From positions 1 to 7,798 of the forward strand of contig JAKART010000095.1 of NCBI GenBank assembly GCA_021819255.1: a stretch of 7,798 bases of DNA. Direction: 5' to 3'. This DNA is from Acidobacteriota bacterium. Lineage in GTDB: Bacteria; Acidobacteriota; Terriglobia; Terriglobales; Acidobacteriaceae. The first letter of the stretch is position 1. Each line of letters starts with the position of its first letter. The notes under the pieces are model-generated. The model saw nothing but the letters and a program-made list of their open reading frames with translations. It ran no database searches and was not told the DNA's origin. This document shows positions 1 to 5,562 of the stretch, in pieces. The translations under genes and the position numbers were made by a program.

Positions 1-436
1 CGCCGTGCAACTGGTGCGGAATCTGGAGCGGTCGAAGCGGTTTCGGGATCCGCAGTTGACCGGGGAGGCCACCGAGGCGAAGGATCTGAGCCAGCAGGGC
101 AATCGCATGAGCGCAGCCGGTCCGATGGCGGGTCCGCCGCCGGGCGTCGAGTTTGAGATCCTGGCCAACTACAACCCCTTGCCTCCCGGGGAGTCCTTTT
201 CCACTCCGGGTTCCTCGGCTGCCGGAAAGCACGCCGGCCGGGCGCCAAAGGCAGGAAAGCTGGCTGCTCCCTCGAACAAGCCGGCCTCTGGAGTCAAACA
301 CGTGCCGGGGCGTGGCGCAGGGCGGAGGTTAGCTCCGCGGAGTGCTTCTGCTTCGGGCTCGCATGCTTCGGGCTCGCATGGTGCTGCTTCGCATGCCTCC
401 CCGGCTCGCCGGGCGGGAACAGGAGGTGCGTCGTGA
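1..436 (+). CDS. pilN: PilN-like type IV pilus assembly protein, C-terminal part (cut by left edge)
   Basis: Only the last ~144 codons are present; the reading frame is open to base 2, so the gene starts outside the window and the GTG at 5 is just an internal codon. PilN is a bitopic inner-membrane protein that pairs with PilO and links cytoplasmic PilM to periplasmic PilP in the type IV pilus alignment subcomplex. What supports PilN is the segment VRNLERSKRFRDPQLTGE, typical of the end of the PilN periplasmic domain, then VEFEILANYNPLPPGES, which I recall as common in acidobacterial PilN-like proteins, and the position directly before pilO-like and pilP-like genes. The remaining ~70 residues are a basic Ala/Ser/Gly/His/Pro-rich tail with a tandem ASGSH repeat, probably disordered. 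The stop TGA overlaps the next GTG start (GTGA), implying translational coupling. The family call depends strongly on context because the membrane helix and most of the fold are missing. Confidence 0.75.
   Translation, partial: AVQLVRNLERSKRFRDPQLTGEATEAKDLSQQGNRMSAAGPMAGPPPGVEFEILANYNPLPPGESFSTPGSSAAGKHAGRAPKAGKLAAPSNKPASGVKHVPGRGAGRRLAPRSASASGSHASGSHGAASHASPARRAGTGGAS
350..379 (+). repeat. 15-bp perfect tandem repeat inside the pilN tail
   Basis: Two back-to-back copies of GCTTCGGGCTCGCAT (350-364, 365-379), each encoding Ala-Ser-Gly-Ser-His in frame, followed by a shortened relative GCTTCGCAT near 385. The unit length is a multiple of three, so copy-number change would lengthen or shorten the disordered tail without a frameshift. 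Confidence 0.85.
421..426 (+). promoter_or_regulatory. Strong ribosome binding site for the pilO-like gene
   Basis: AGGAGG is a full Shine-Dalgarno match ending 6 bases before the GTG at 433. It decides the GTG start and lies inside the last codons of the pilN-like gene, so the two genes are tightly packed. Confidence 0.8.
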
Positions 437-1296
437 GTACCGCTTTCAGCCCCCCGGGCGGCGAGCGCGCGTTGGGCAGCGCCGGCGGCGCCGCTCCGCC
501 GGAGGAGTCGGCGCCGGCCAACCCGCTGCTACGACTGATCGCGCGCGCCCGGAAGATGCTTACCACGTTGAACCTGCATCTGGCCGGCGTGGCTGTGCTT
601 TTGCTCTTTGTGCTTTATCTGCTGGGGCATCTGATCTTTCTTTGGAACGGATTGAGCGCGAACAATGATGCAGCCGTGGACCAGCAGAAGGTGCAGTTGA
701 TTGCGGCGCAACTGGCGGCCAGGCCGCTGCGCGGGCTGGACAAGAAGCTGGTGGCGTCCACGCGCGATGCGGACGCGTTCTATCAGACCCGGCTGCCCTA
801 TGCCGACTCCCAGGTTGCGGCTGAGATTGGAGATCTGGCTCATAAGGCTGGGGTGCGCTGGACGCATGCGCAGTACGCCTACTTTCCGGTTCTTCCAGCC
901 AGGTATGCGCTGACCCAGGTGAGCATCGACGCCAGCGTTTCCGGCGATTACAGGCCGATTGTGATGTTCATCAACTCCCTGGAGCGGGACAAGGTCTTCT
1001 TTGTGATCAATGGCATCGATCTGTCCGGGCAGCAATCCGGGCAGGTAAATCTGCGCATCCGGTTGGCGACGTACCTGCGGCCGCCGGACCAGAATGAACT
1101 CTCCGCGGAGATGCCCGGGATGGAGAGCGCAGCGGGCGGGGCTGAGGCAGGGAACCTGGTGGGGCCGAGTCCGGCGCCGGCCGCAGGCGGGTCGCCCGGC
1201 TCGAAGCCGGCCGCCAGCAACTCTGGGATGGCCCTGCGCAGGTTGAGGAGCGGCCAGCCGAGCAGCCCTCTGCCCCAGACGGGAGGCCGGCCATGA
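433..1296 (+). CDS. pilO: PilO-like type IV pilus inner-membrane protein
   Basis: 287 residues starting at GTG, overlapping the previous stop as GTGA. PilO forms heterodimers with PilN and positions the pilus motor platform and PilP under the secretin. Layout: a Pro/Ala-rich cytoplasmic N-terminus (1-45) with a basic patch RLIARARK (34-41); one membrane helix (about 48-71, LAGVAVLLLFVLYLLGHLIF); a helical, coiled-coil-like stretch (76-112); and a compact periplasmic alpha/beta region (about 115-216, including YRPIVMFINSLERDKVFFVING) that matches the PilO ferredoxin-like fold. Residues 217-287 are Gly/Ala/Pro/Ser-rich low complexity, longer than in classical PilO (about 200 residues in total). 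The stop overlaps the next ATG (ATGA). Family seen from topology, fold pattern and gene order; GspM or another bitopic platform protein of the same fold is the main alternative. Confidence 0.8.
   Translation: MSTAFSPPGGERALGSAGGAAPPEESAPANPLLRLIARARKMLTTLNLHLAGVAVLLLFVLYLLGHLIFLWNGLSANNDAAVDQQKVQLIAAQLAARPLRGLDKKLVASTRDADAFYQTRLPYADSQVAAEIGDLAHKAGVRWTHAQYAYFPVLPARYALTQVSIDASVSGDYRPIVMFINSLERDKVFFVINGIDLSGQQSGQVNLRIRLATYLRPPDQNELSAEMPGMESAAGGAEAGNLVGPSPAPAAGGSPGSKPAASNSGMALRRLRSGQPSSPLPQTGGRP
1281..1286 (+). promoter_or_regulatory. Ribosome binding site for the pilP-like gene
   Basis: GGGAGG ends 6 bases before the ATG at 1293 and lies inside the end of the pilO-like gene, supporting the ATGA overlap start. 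Confidence 0.7.
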
Positions 1297-2015
1297 GTGC
1301 TGCTCCGGTCAAGGACAAGAAGACGCTGGTGGTAGTTTCCACCTTTGGCGTGCTGCTGCTCGTCTTCGTCCTCTATGCGTACAACAGCTTCTTTGGCGGG
1401 TCGCCGAACCCTGCGGCCACAGCCGCTCCGGCTGCCGAGCCGGCCACCGCGCCGCCGGCCGCCGGCGCAGGCTCTCAAGCCGAGGGAGGAGCGGAGGGCT
1501 CCGGCTCCTACGGGTCCGCTGGTTCGGCGAGGAACTCCAGAGCGAGTCTAGGCGTGGCTCCTGGGGTGGCTGCCCAGATGCTGGCCAGTACGACCTCCAG
1601 CCTGGACCCCACGCTGGACGAGTCGGCCATGTTGCGGACGGAGAGTCTGGTGTACACCGGCACGGGACGCAACATCTTTTCGGCTGCGTCTGCGCCACCG
1701 CCAACGGCGGCAGCGTTGTTGATTCCCAAGGGCTTGCCGGGAGCTAGACCGGGAGGGGCAGCGGCCGGCGCAGCCAAAGCCGTGCCGGCAGGACCGCCTC
1801 CACCCCCGCCCATTCCGCTCAAGTTCTTCGGAACCGCGATCCGCGTGACGGGGAAGAATCAGGCGTTCCTGCTGGATGGGCAGAATGTGTACCTGGCCTC
1901 CGAGGGCGATATCGTCGGACGCCGATACCGGGTGGTTCATATTGGCCCCACCAGCATCCAGGTGGAGGATCTGCTGAACAACGACACGCAGACTCTGCCG
2001 CTGCAAAACCGCTGA
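1293..2015 (+). CDS. pilP: PilP/GspC-like pilus assembly protein
   Basis: 240 residues from ATG with a good Shine-Dalgarno and an ATGA overlap with the pilO-like gene. Layout: short cytoplasmic N-terminus (1-10), one membrane helix (about 11-31, LVVVSTFGVLLLVFVLYAY), a disordered Ala/Pro/Gly-rich linker (35-95), a short conserved-looking segment ending YTGTGRNIFS (121-130), a second Pro/Ala-rich linker with a run of prolines (about 131-173), and a C-terminal beta-rich domain (174-240) containing LKFFGTAIR, QAFLLDG, VYLASEGDIV and YRVVHIGPTSIQVED. That last domain resembles the small beta-barrel of PilP and the HR domain of GspC, which dock on the secretin. Classical PilP is a lipoprotein with Cys after the signal; here there is no lipobox and the helix would remain as an anchor, which is more GspC-like. 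Third gene of the platform operon. Confidence 0.72.
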   Translation: MSAAPVKDKKTLVVVSTFGVLLLVFVLYAYNSFFGGSPNPAATAAPAAEPATAPPAAGAGSQAEGGAEGSGSYGSAGSARNSRASLGVAPGVAAQMLASTTSSLDPTLDESAMLRTESLVYTGTGRNIFSAASAPPPTAAALLIPKGLPGARPGGAAAGAAKAVPAGPPPPPPIPLKFFGTAIRVTGKNQAFLLDGQNVYLASEGDIVGRRYRVVHIGPTSIQVEDLLNNDTQTLPLQNR

Positions 2016-2020
2016 GAGGA
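2015..2020 (+). promoter_or_regulatory. Shine-Dalgarno-like AGAGGA overlapping the pilP stop
   Basis: AGAGGA begins in the TGA stop of the pilP-like gene and ends 4 bases before an in-frame GTG at 2025. It is better placed than any site preceding the pseudopilin and is the main support for the 40-codon ORF described next. Confidence 0.45.
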
Positions 2021-2024
2021 CTTC

Positions 2025-2147
2025 GTGGCGCGCGTTCCGGGCAAAAGGTCGGATGCAGGGAGCCTTCGCCCGGAAGTTCCAGGCAGCGGCCGGAGAGGGG
2101 TGCGGCCCGGTGAGACGGTTGTGGATCCGCCGCGTCCAATCTTGTAG
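2025..2147 (+). CDS. Possible 40-residue protein directly after pilP (hypothetical)
   Basis: A GTG at 2025, only 9 bases after the pilP-like stop and preceded by AGAGGA at ideal distance, opens 40 codons to TAG at 2145-2147. The product begins MARVPGKRSDAG, is basic and Pro/Gly/Arg-rich, and has no membrane segment, signal peptide or motif I recognise. By hand count about 26 of 40 third positions are G or C. It could be a genuine small protein translated by coupling to pilP, the remnant of a gene lost at this point, or chance in GC-rich DNA. It lies in a different frame from the pseudopilin and upstream of its most likely start. Confidence 0.3.
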   Translation: MARVPGKRSDAGSLRPEVPGSGRRGVRPGETVVDPPRPIL

Positions 2148-2169
2148 GTTACGTTTTAGGATCGCGCAG

Positions 2170-2199
2170 TTGACCTTTCGGTTGTTCATCTTCGATAGC
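2170..2199 (+). promoter_or_regulatory. Weak sigma70-like promoter candidate before the pseudopilin
   Basis: TTGACC (2170-2175, five of six to TTGACA) is followed after 18 bases by GATAGC (2194-2199), a poor -10 element. Transcription would begin near 2206, just before a GGAG (2213-2216) and the TTG at 2224. The local drop in GC content is consistent with a promoter, but the -10 match is weak. Confidence 0.28.
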
Positions 2200-2223
2200 C
2201 CATGCCTCCGCCGGAGATCTCGG

Positions 2224-3264
2224 TTGAGATACGCTGCCACAGTTCGCTGTCCGCCCGGCGCCCTGCAACCCGGCCCCGGCGCCACTGTCTCGTGCGCAGC
2301 CGAGGAGGGGTTCATGCTGGTGGCCGCGGTGGTGATGGTGGCCCTGCTGGCGATTGCGATCTCCGTAGCGGCCCCGATGGTGGCTCGGCAATTGCAGCGG
2401 GATAAGGAGGTCGAGAGCCAGCACCGGATGGAAGAGTACGTTCGTGCGATCCAGCTCTACTATCGAAGTTTCGGGAACTATCCGCCTTCCATCAAGGCGT
2501 TGGAGAACAACAACAATATACGGTTTTTGCGCAAGGTGTATGTTGATCCGCTAACCGGAAAGGCCGACTACCGGCTGATTCATCAGGGCGAACAGCAGAC
2601 CAAGATTCACGTATTCTTCGGCCAGGATCTGGACGATCTGGCGGCGAATCTGGGCGGGGGCTCGGGAATGCCGGCAGGCGCCATGGGGGCCATGGGAGCT
2701 TCGGGAGGGATGGCTCCGGGCGGACCGACCAGCGGCTCTCTTCCTGGTGGGCTCGGCTCCGGCCCGGGAGGATCTTCGCCGGGAAGCGGCTTTGGCGGAA
2801 GCAGCAGCACGAGCGGTCCGGGTAGCAGCAGCAGCGGAGCGTCGGCCGGCAATGGCAGCTCGGGAAGCAGCGGAGGCAACGGCAGCAGCTCGAGCTCGGA
2901 CGATGACCTGAACGCCGATACGCTGGGCGTGATTGTAGGCGTTGGAACCTCCCGGACGGGAACCTCCATCACCCAGCCTAACGGGCAGACGTCCTACGAC
3001 GCATGGGAGTTCTGGTACGACCCGAAGCTGGATATGCTCAAGCAGTCGGTGAACGTGAGCGGAGGCGGAAGTGGGATGACCTCGCAGTCGGCCAGCAGCT
3101 TTGGGCAGAATGCGGTCACGGGCCAGCCCAACTCCGGAGCGGGTGGAAGCAGCGCATTCGGCAGCAGTTCGTTTGGAAGCAGTTCTCCGAGCAGTAGCCC
3201 GATGGGGAGCAGTGGGCCGAATGGGGCCAACTCCAATAGTCCGTTCTCCAGCAGTCCGTTCTGA
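2224..3264 (+). CDS. Type IV prepilin / pseudopilin-like protein with Ser/Gly-rich body
   Basis: The diagnostic part is AAEEG|FMLVAAVVMVALLAIAI: a prepilin-peptidase site (cleavage before Phe at 2311) and a hydrophobic helix of about 20 residues, followed by the amphipathic N-terminal helix and YYRSFGNYPPSIKALE, IRFLRKVYVDPLTG, as in GspG-like pseudopilins. Position 5 of the mature protein is Ala, not the usual Glu. The mature chain is 317 residues. A conserved head (2311-2652) is followed by about 82 Gly/Ser/Ala/Met/Pro-rich codons (2653-2898), a second ordered-looking segment (2908-3045, with VIVGVGTSR and WEFWYDPKLDML), then a ~68-codon Ser/Gly/Asn tail (3058-3261). GspG is usually about 140 residues. 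Start uncertain: TTG 2224, with GGAG seven bases upstream, gives a 29-residue leader. GTG 2110, with GGAGAGG upstream, or ATG 2053 would give unusually long leaders. Probably a minor pilus or secretion component beside the PilN/O/P-like platform. Confidence 0.75.
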   Translation: MRYAATVRCPPGALQPGPGATVSCAAEEGFMLVAAVVMVALLAIAISVAAPMVARQLQRDKEVESQHRMEEYVRAIQLYYRSFGNYPPSIKALENNNNIRFLRKVYVDPLTGKADYRLIHQGEQQTKIHVFFGQDLDDLAANLGGGSGMPAGAMGAMGASGGMAPGGPTSGSLPGGLGSGPGGSSPGSGFGGSSSTSGPGSSSSGASAGNGSSGSSGGNGSSSSSDDDLNADTLGVIVGVGTSRTGTSITQPNGQTSYDAWEFWYDPKLDMLKQSVNVSGGGSGMTSQSASSFGQNAVTGQPNSGAGGSSAFGSSSFGSSSPSSSPMGSSGPNGANSNSPFSSSPF

Positions 3265-3274
3265 TGCCGCCGGC

Positions 3275-3301
3275 CCACATCTCAAAAAAGCCGGGATGTG
3301 G
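3275..3301. terminator. Imperfect palindrome between convergent genes, possible terminator
   Basis: CCACATC (3275-3281) and GATGTGG (3295-3301) are exact inverse complements. Allowing one T-G pair the stem is 9 bp, with loop AAAAAAGCC. It starts 11 bases after the pseudopilin stop and lies between two genes pointing at each other, a natural place for termination in either direction. There is no T-run after the stem on either strand, so it is not a canonical intrinsic terminator. It may instead be a degenerate copy of a dispersed palindromic repeat. Confidence 0.35.
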
Positions 3302-3368
3302 AGCGCCCAGCGGTTTGGAGGAGAGGCGATGAGAGAGTCGCCGTGGTAACGGCTGCGGCGAGAATGCG

Positions 3369-3542
3369 TCAGCGCTTGATCGCCCACATGGCCCAACTGG
3401 CGACGATCACGGCGGCAACAAACAGGAAAAAGCAGAGGGCGCCGAAGCGGATCATCATGCGGGGCTGTTCGCGCTGGGTGATGCCGAAGACCACCGAGAT
3501 GCAGAGCGCAAAGATCAGCATGGCGGAGAAGTGCGTGAGCAT
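3369..3542 (-). CDS. 57-residue two-helix membrane protein, unknown function
   Basis: The ATG at 3540-3542 overlaps the TGA of the upstream membrane protein gene (TGATG), which argues for this start over the longer open frame that extends through that gene. The product MLTHFSAMLIFALCISVVFG... has two hydrophobic segments (about 4-21 and 33-54) separated by a short polar loop TQREQPRMMIR, and ends SWAMWAIKR. By the positive-inside rule the basic loop would face the cytoplasm, with both ends outside or the C-terminal KR also inside. It has no catalytic motif and I cannot name a family. Being the last gene of a coupled pair, it may be a partner subunit of the preceding DUF6677-like protein. Confidence 0.7.
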   Translation of the reverse strand: MLTHFSAMLIFALCISVVFGITQREQPRMMIRFGALCFFLFVAAVIVASWAMWAIKR

Positions 3543-4018
3543 CAGAGAGAGGCCTTTCTGCCGTTGGCGAGCGAGTAGGCATCGATCGCAGCGATGATGT
3601 TGAGCAATCCCCCGACCACCAGGAACTTGGTTCCGTAGTCCGCCAGGGTGTTCACCACCGAGGCCGCGCCCCAGTCGAAGAGCCGCGCCAGAAGATAAGG
3701 GAGACCAACGCCCAGTTGCCCGGCGAAGCCGAGCATATCCATGAGGTCGCCGGTGTTGGGCAAATAGACCTTGCCGGAGAGCATAAGGCCGACGGCATAC
3801 ATGGTGAGGATGGCGGCGAAGAGCAGCAGGGCGCGCACCCACTTGCCGATGAGAAAGTGTCCCGCTCCGGGCAACAGCCAGCCGACGGCAAGCACCACGA
3901 CCGGGAACATGCTGGAGTTCTCTTCCGGCAGCGGTGGCGCAGATTGCCGCTGTCTGGAGGCATAACTGGTACTGGGCTGGTTCGGTGGGGCCATGGCTCT
4001 AGATTTTACCAGCAGCAT
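3542..4018 (-). CDS. DUF6677-like multi-pass membrane protein
   Basis: 158 residues from the ATG at 4018, which has GGGA six bases upstream; ATG 3994 (residue 9, MAPPNQPS) is a plausible alternative but lacks a Shine-Dalgarno. After a polar N-terminus come MFPVVVLAVGWLLPGAGHFLIGKWVRALLLFAAILTM-type segments: a hairpin of two helices with a WLLPGAGHFLIGKW motif reminiscent of TM2-domain and DUF6677 proteins. Two or more further hydrophobic stretches follow (about 93-112 and 129-148) containing YLPNTGDLMDMLGF and DYGTKFLVVGGLLNIIAAIDAY. I recall this pattern from acidobacterial genomes, where function is unknown. It sits 22 bases after the peptidase stop and overlaps the next small gene by one base, so the three genes are probably one transcript. 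It was named from memory of the motif, not by search. Confidence 0.7.
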   Translation of the reverse strand: MLLVKSRAMAPPNQPSTSYASRQRQSAPPLPEENSSMFPVVVLAVGWLLPGAGHFLIGKWVRALLLFAAILTMYAVGLMLSGKVYLPNTGDLMDMLGFAGQLGVGLPYLLARLFDWGAASVVNTLADYGTKFLVVGGLLNIIAAIDAYSLANGRKASL

Positions 4019-4040
4019 CGAGCGTCCCGCTTCCGGGCGG

Positions 4041-5258
4041 TCAGACTTGCAATAACTGGCGCTGCAAGGGGCCGCTGACCGTGGCGCTGCCGGTACGGGT
4101 GATCATGTTGATCTCGCTGCGGACGCCAAACTCGCCGGGGAAGTAAATTCCGGGTTCCACCGAGAAGCAGGTGTTGGGCAGGAGGAGACGTTCGTCATGG
4201 GTTTCGAGGTTGTCCAGATGGGCTCCGTTGCCGTGCAACGCCACCTCAATGTTGTGGCCGGTTCGATGCGTGAAGAACTCGGCGAAGCCGGCCTCGCGAA
4301 TCACGGCGCGGGCGGCGTCGTCGGCCTCCCAGCCGGCGATGGGCCGGCCTTCGGTGTAAGCGCGCTGGATGGCCTCAATCGCAGCGTCGCGCGCGTCGCG
4401 GACCGTATTGAAGATCAGTTGCTCGCGGTCCGTGGGGGCGCGTCCAATGACGGCGGTCCAGGTGATGTCATACCAGACGGCGGACGGATCGGGCAGGTCT
4501 GGATTGTCCGGAGCGGCCAGTTTGGCCCAGATGTCGATAAGGAGAAAGTCGCCATGGCGCAGGCTGCGAGCGCTCTCCGCGGTGGGCTCATAGTGCGAGT
4601 CGGCAGAGTTGGGGCCGGCGCTGCAGTTGGGGCCATGATCGGTCCAAAGACCGGCCTGGCGCATCTGCCGGCGCAGAAACTGCACGACGTCAAACTCGCT
4701 GAGGGCTGCTCCTGCGCGAAGGGTCTCGCCGATGTATCTCCAGCCTGAGGCGAGGACAGCGTCCAGGCGCCGCTGCGCCTCATAGTGGGTGAGGATCTGG
4801 GCTTCCGTCAGCACGGCTTCAAACAGGCCGACCAGATCCGCGGAGCTGACCACATCTTTGCCCAAAGAGCGGACCAGTTCCACAGTGCCGGCGTCCACCA
4901 TGGAGACGTACATGATGGTGTTGCGCGGAGAGTATTGCATGGCGACGGTGGTCGCGCCATCGAGAAGTTCTTCGAGCTTCTGTTCGAGTTCCTGCCACGA
5001 GGAATAGGCTTCCTTGCCGCCTGGCAGGCCGTCCAACTTGCCGGCCTCAACGCGGTGGACCAGCTTGCGCGGTTCGCCCTCAGCCGGCACAAAGTAGAAC
5101 CAGCGCCGCGAGACGAAGCTCTTTTCGTCCAGGCCCAGAACCCGGTAGGCGATGGGGTCGCGGTGGTGATGGTCGTAGAACAGCCAGCCGTCAAAATGGC
5201 GCGACCGGAGTGCGGATTGCAAGGCCGAGAGATCGAAGCGGTCCATACGGCTCATCAT
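4041..5258 (-). CDS. M24-family metallopeptidase, Xaa-Pro peptidase type
   Basis: 405 residues from the ATG at 5258 (MMSRMDRFDL; the adjacent ATG at 5255 has a better-spaced GGA). Proteins of this family (PepP/PepQ) cleave the bond before or after proline with a two-metal centre in a pita-bread fold; the product is probably cytoplasmic because no signal is seen. The N-terminal creatinase-type domain spans about 10-150, with FDGWLFYDHHHRDPIAYRVLG. The catalytic domain spans about 155-400. All five expected metal ligands appear in order: Asp242 (LLIDIW), Asp264 (WYDITWTAVIG), His335 (HRTGHNIE), Glu368 (SVEPGIYFPG) and Glu382 (RSEINMI). Likely substrate-pocket His residues are in LHGNGAHLDN. Between the two Asp ligands an insertion rich in Pro/Asp (APDNPDLPDPSA) lengthens the usual spacing. 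The frame stays open far upstream into the LacI gene, but that extension looks noncoding. Whether it is a dipeptidase or an aminopeptidase cannot be told. Confidence 0.88.
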   Translation of the reverse strand: MMSRMDRFDLSALQSALRSRHFDGWLFYDHHHRDPIAYRVLGLDEKSFVSRRWFYFVPAEGEPRKLVHRVEAGKLDGLPGGKEAYSSWQELEQKLEELLDGATTVAMQYSPRNTIMYVSMVDAGTVELVRSLGKDVVSSADLVGLFEAVLTEAQILTHYEAQRRLDAVLASGWRYIGETLRAGAALSEFDVVQFLRRQMRQAGLWTDHGPNCSAGPNSADSHYEPTAESARSLRHGDFLLIDIWAKLAAPDNPDLPDPSAVWYDITWTAVIGRAPTDREQLIFNTVRDARDAAIEAIQRAYTEGRPIAGWEADDAARAVIREAGFAEFFTHRTGHNIEVALHGNGAHLDNLETHDERLLLPNTCFSVEPGIYFPGEFGVRSEINMITRTGSATVSGPLQRQLLQV

Positions 5259-5562
5259 AATCCGTGAGCGTTCCAGGGTTGGAGCCGGAACCCTTCCGGG
5301 ATCCAGGCCGGGATGGGCAGCGGCCGGGCGGAAGATCCAGGACGGCGAGCGGGGAGTCCGGGGGAGGAAGAGTTCCTGCTCTTCGCTTGCTCCCGCAGGA
5401 TGTTTGCTTCGTGAAGGGTATTGTCCGGCTGCGCCGATTGCGGTTAGGCTTGTTGGAGCGCTGGAGAGGTCTCTTCGGGCGCTGTCCAAGCAGAGCAGGC
5501 CGAGACGTTCGGTTCCTCCGCTGCTCCGGAAAAGAAAGCCGCGCCTCGGAGCCGTCATTTCC
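5259..5562. other. Divergent intergenic region between peptidase and LacI genes
   Basis: These 304 bases separate two start codons pointing apart, so they should hold both promoters. I see no good -10/-35 pair. The best on the + strand is TTGTCC (5421-5426) with TAGGCT (5445-5450) 18 bases on, which is weak. Symmetric elements are present: GTTCC/GGAAC (5270-5274/5287-5291) overlapping an alternative GGGTT/AACCC pair, the short palindrome CTTCGTGAAG near 5408, and a nested hairpin at 5493-5526. Any could be an operator for the LacI-type protein, but none matches a classical LacI operator well. Confidence 0.5.
5493..5526 (+). other. Nested inverted repeat in the LacI-gene leader
   Basis: GAGCAG (5493-5498) pairs with CTGCTC (5521-5526), enclosing CCGA (5500-5503) and TCGG (5509-5512). 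It ends 22 bases before the likely GGAG ribosome binding site at 5548-5551. It could be an mRNA hairpin or an operator, or chance in GC-rich DNA. Confidence 0.3.

Noticed and set aside
2816..2900. CRISPR or satellite array suggested by repeated AGCAGC
   Set aside because: It is a serine-codon run in the pseudopilin frame with irregular spacing and no spacer structure.
2551..3582. 343-codon open frame on the minus strand opposite the pseudopilin
   Set aside because: A mirror of the GC-rich, Ser/Gly-repeat gene; its product is Arg/Ala low complexity without domains, and it crosses the convergent junction into two real genes.
3543..3842. Long frame upstream of the 57-residue membrane protein
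   Set aside because: It is the shadow of the DUF6677-like gene on the same strand; the TGATG overlap and hydrophobic pattern fix the start at 3542.
4197..4748. 183-codon plus-strand frame opposite the peptidase
   Set aside because: The antisense strand carries all five M24 metal ligands; this frame has no recognisable motif.
5404..5562. Longer LacI protein beginning at 5404
   Set aside because: The extra 53 residues are Arg/Pro-rich and unlike the family; the helix-turn-helix should be close to the N-terminus, as it is from 5563.
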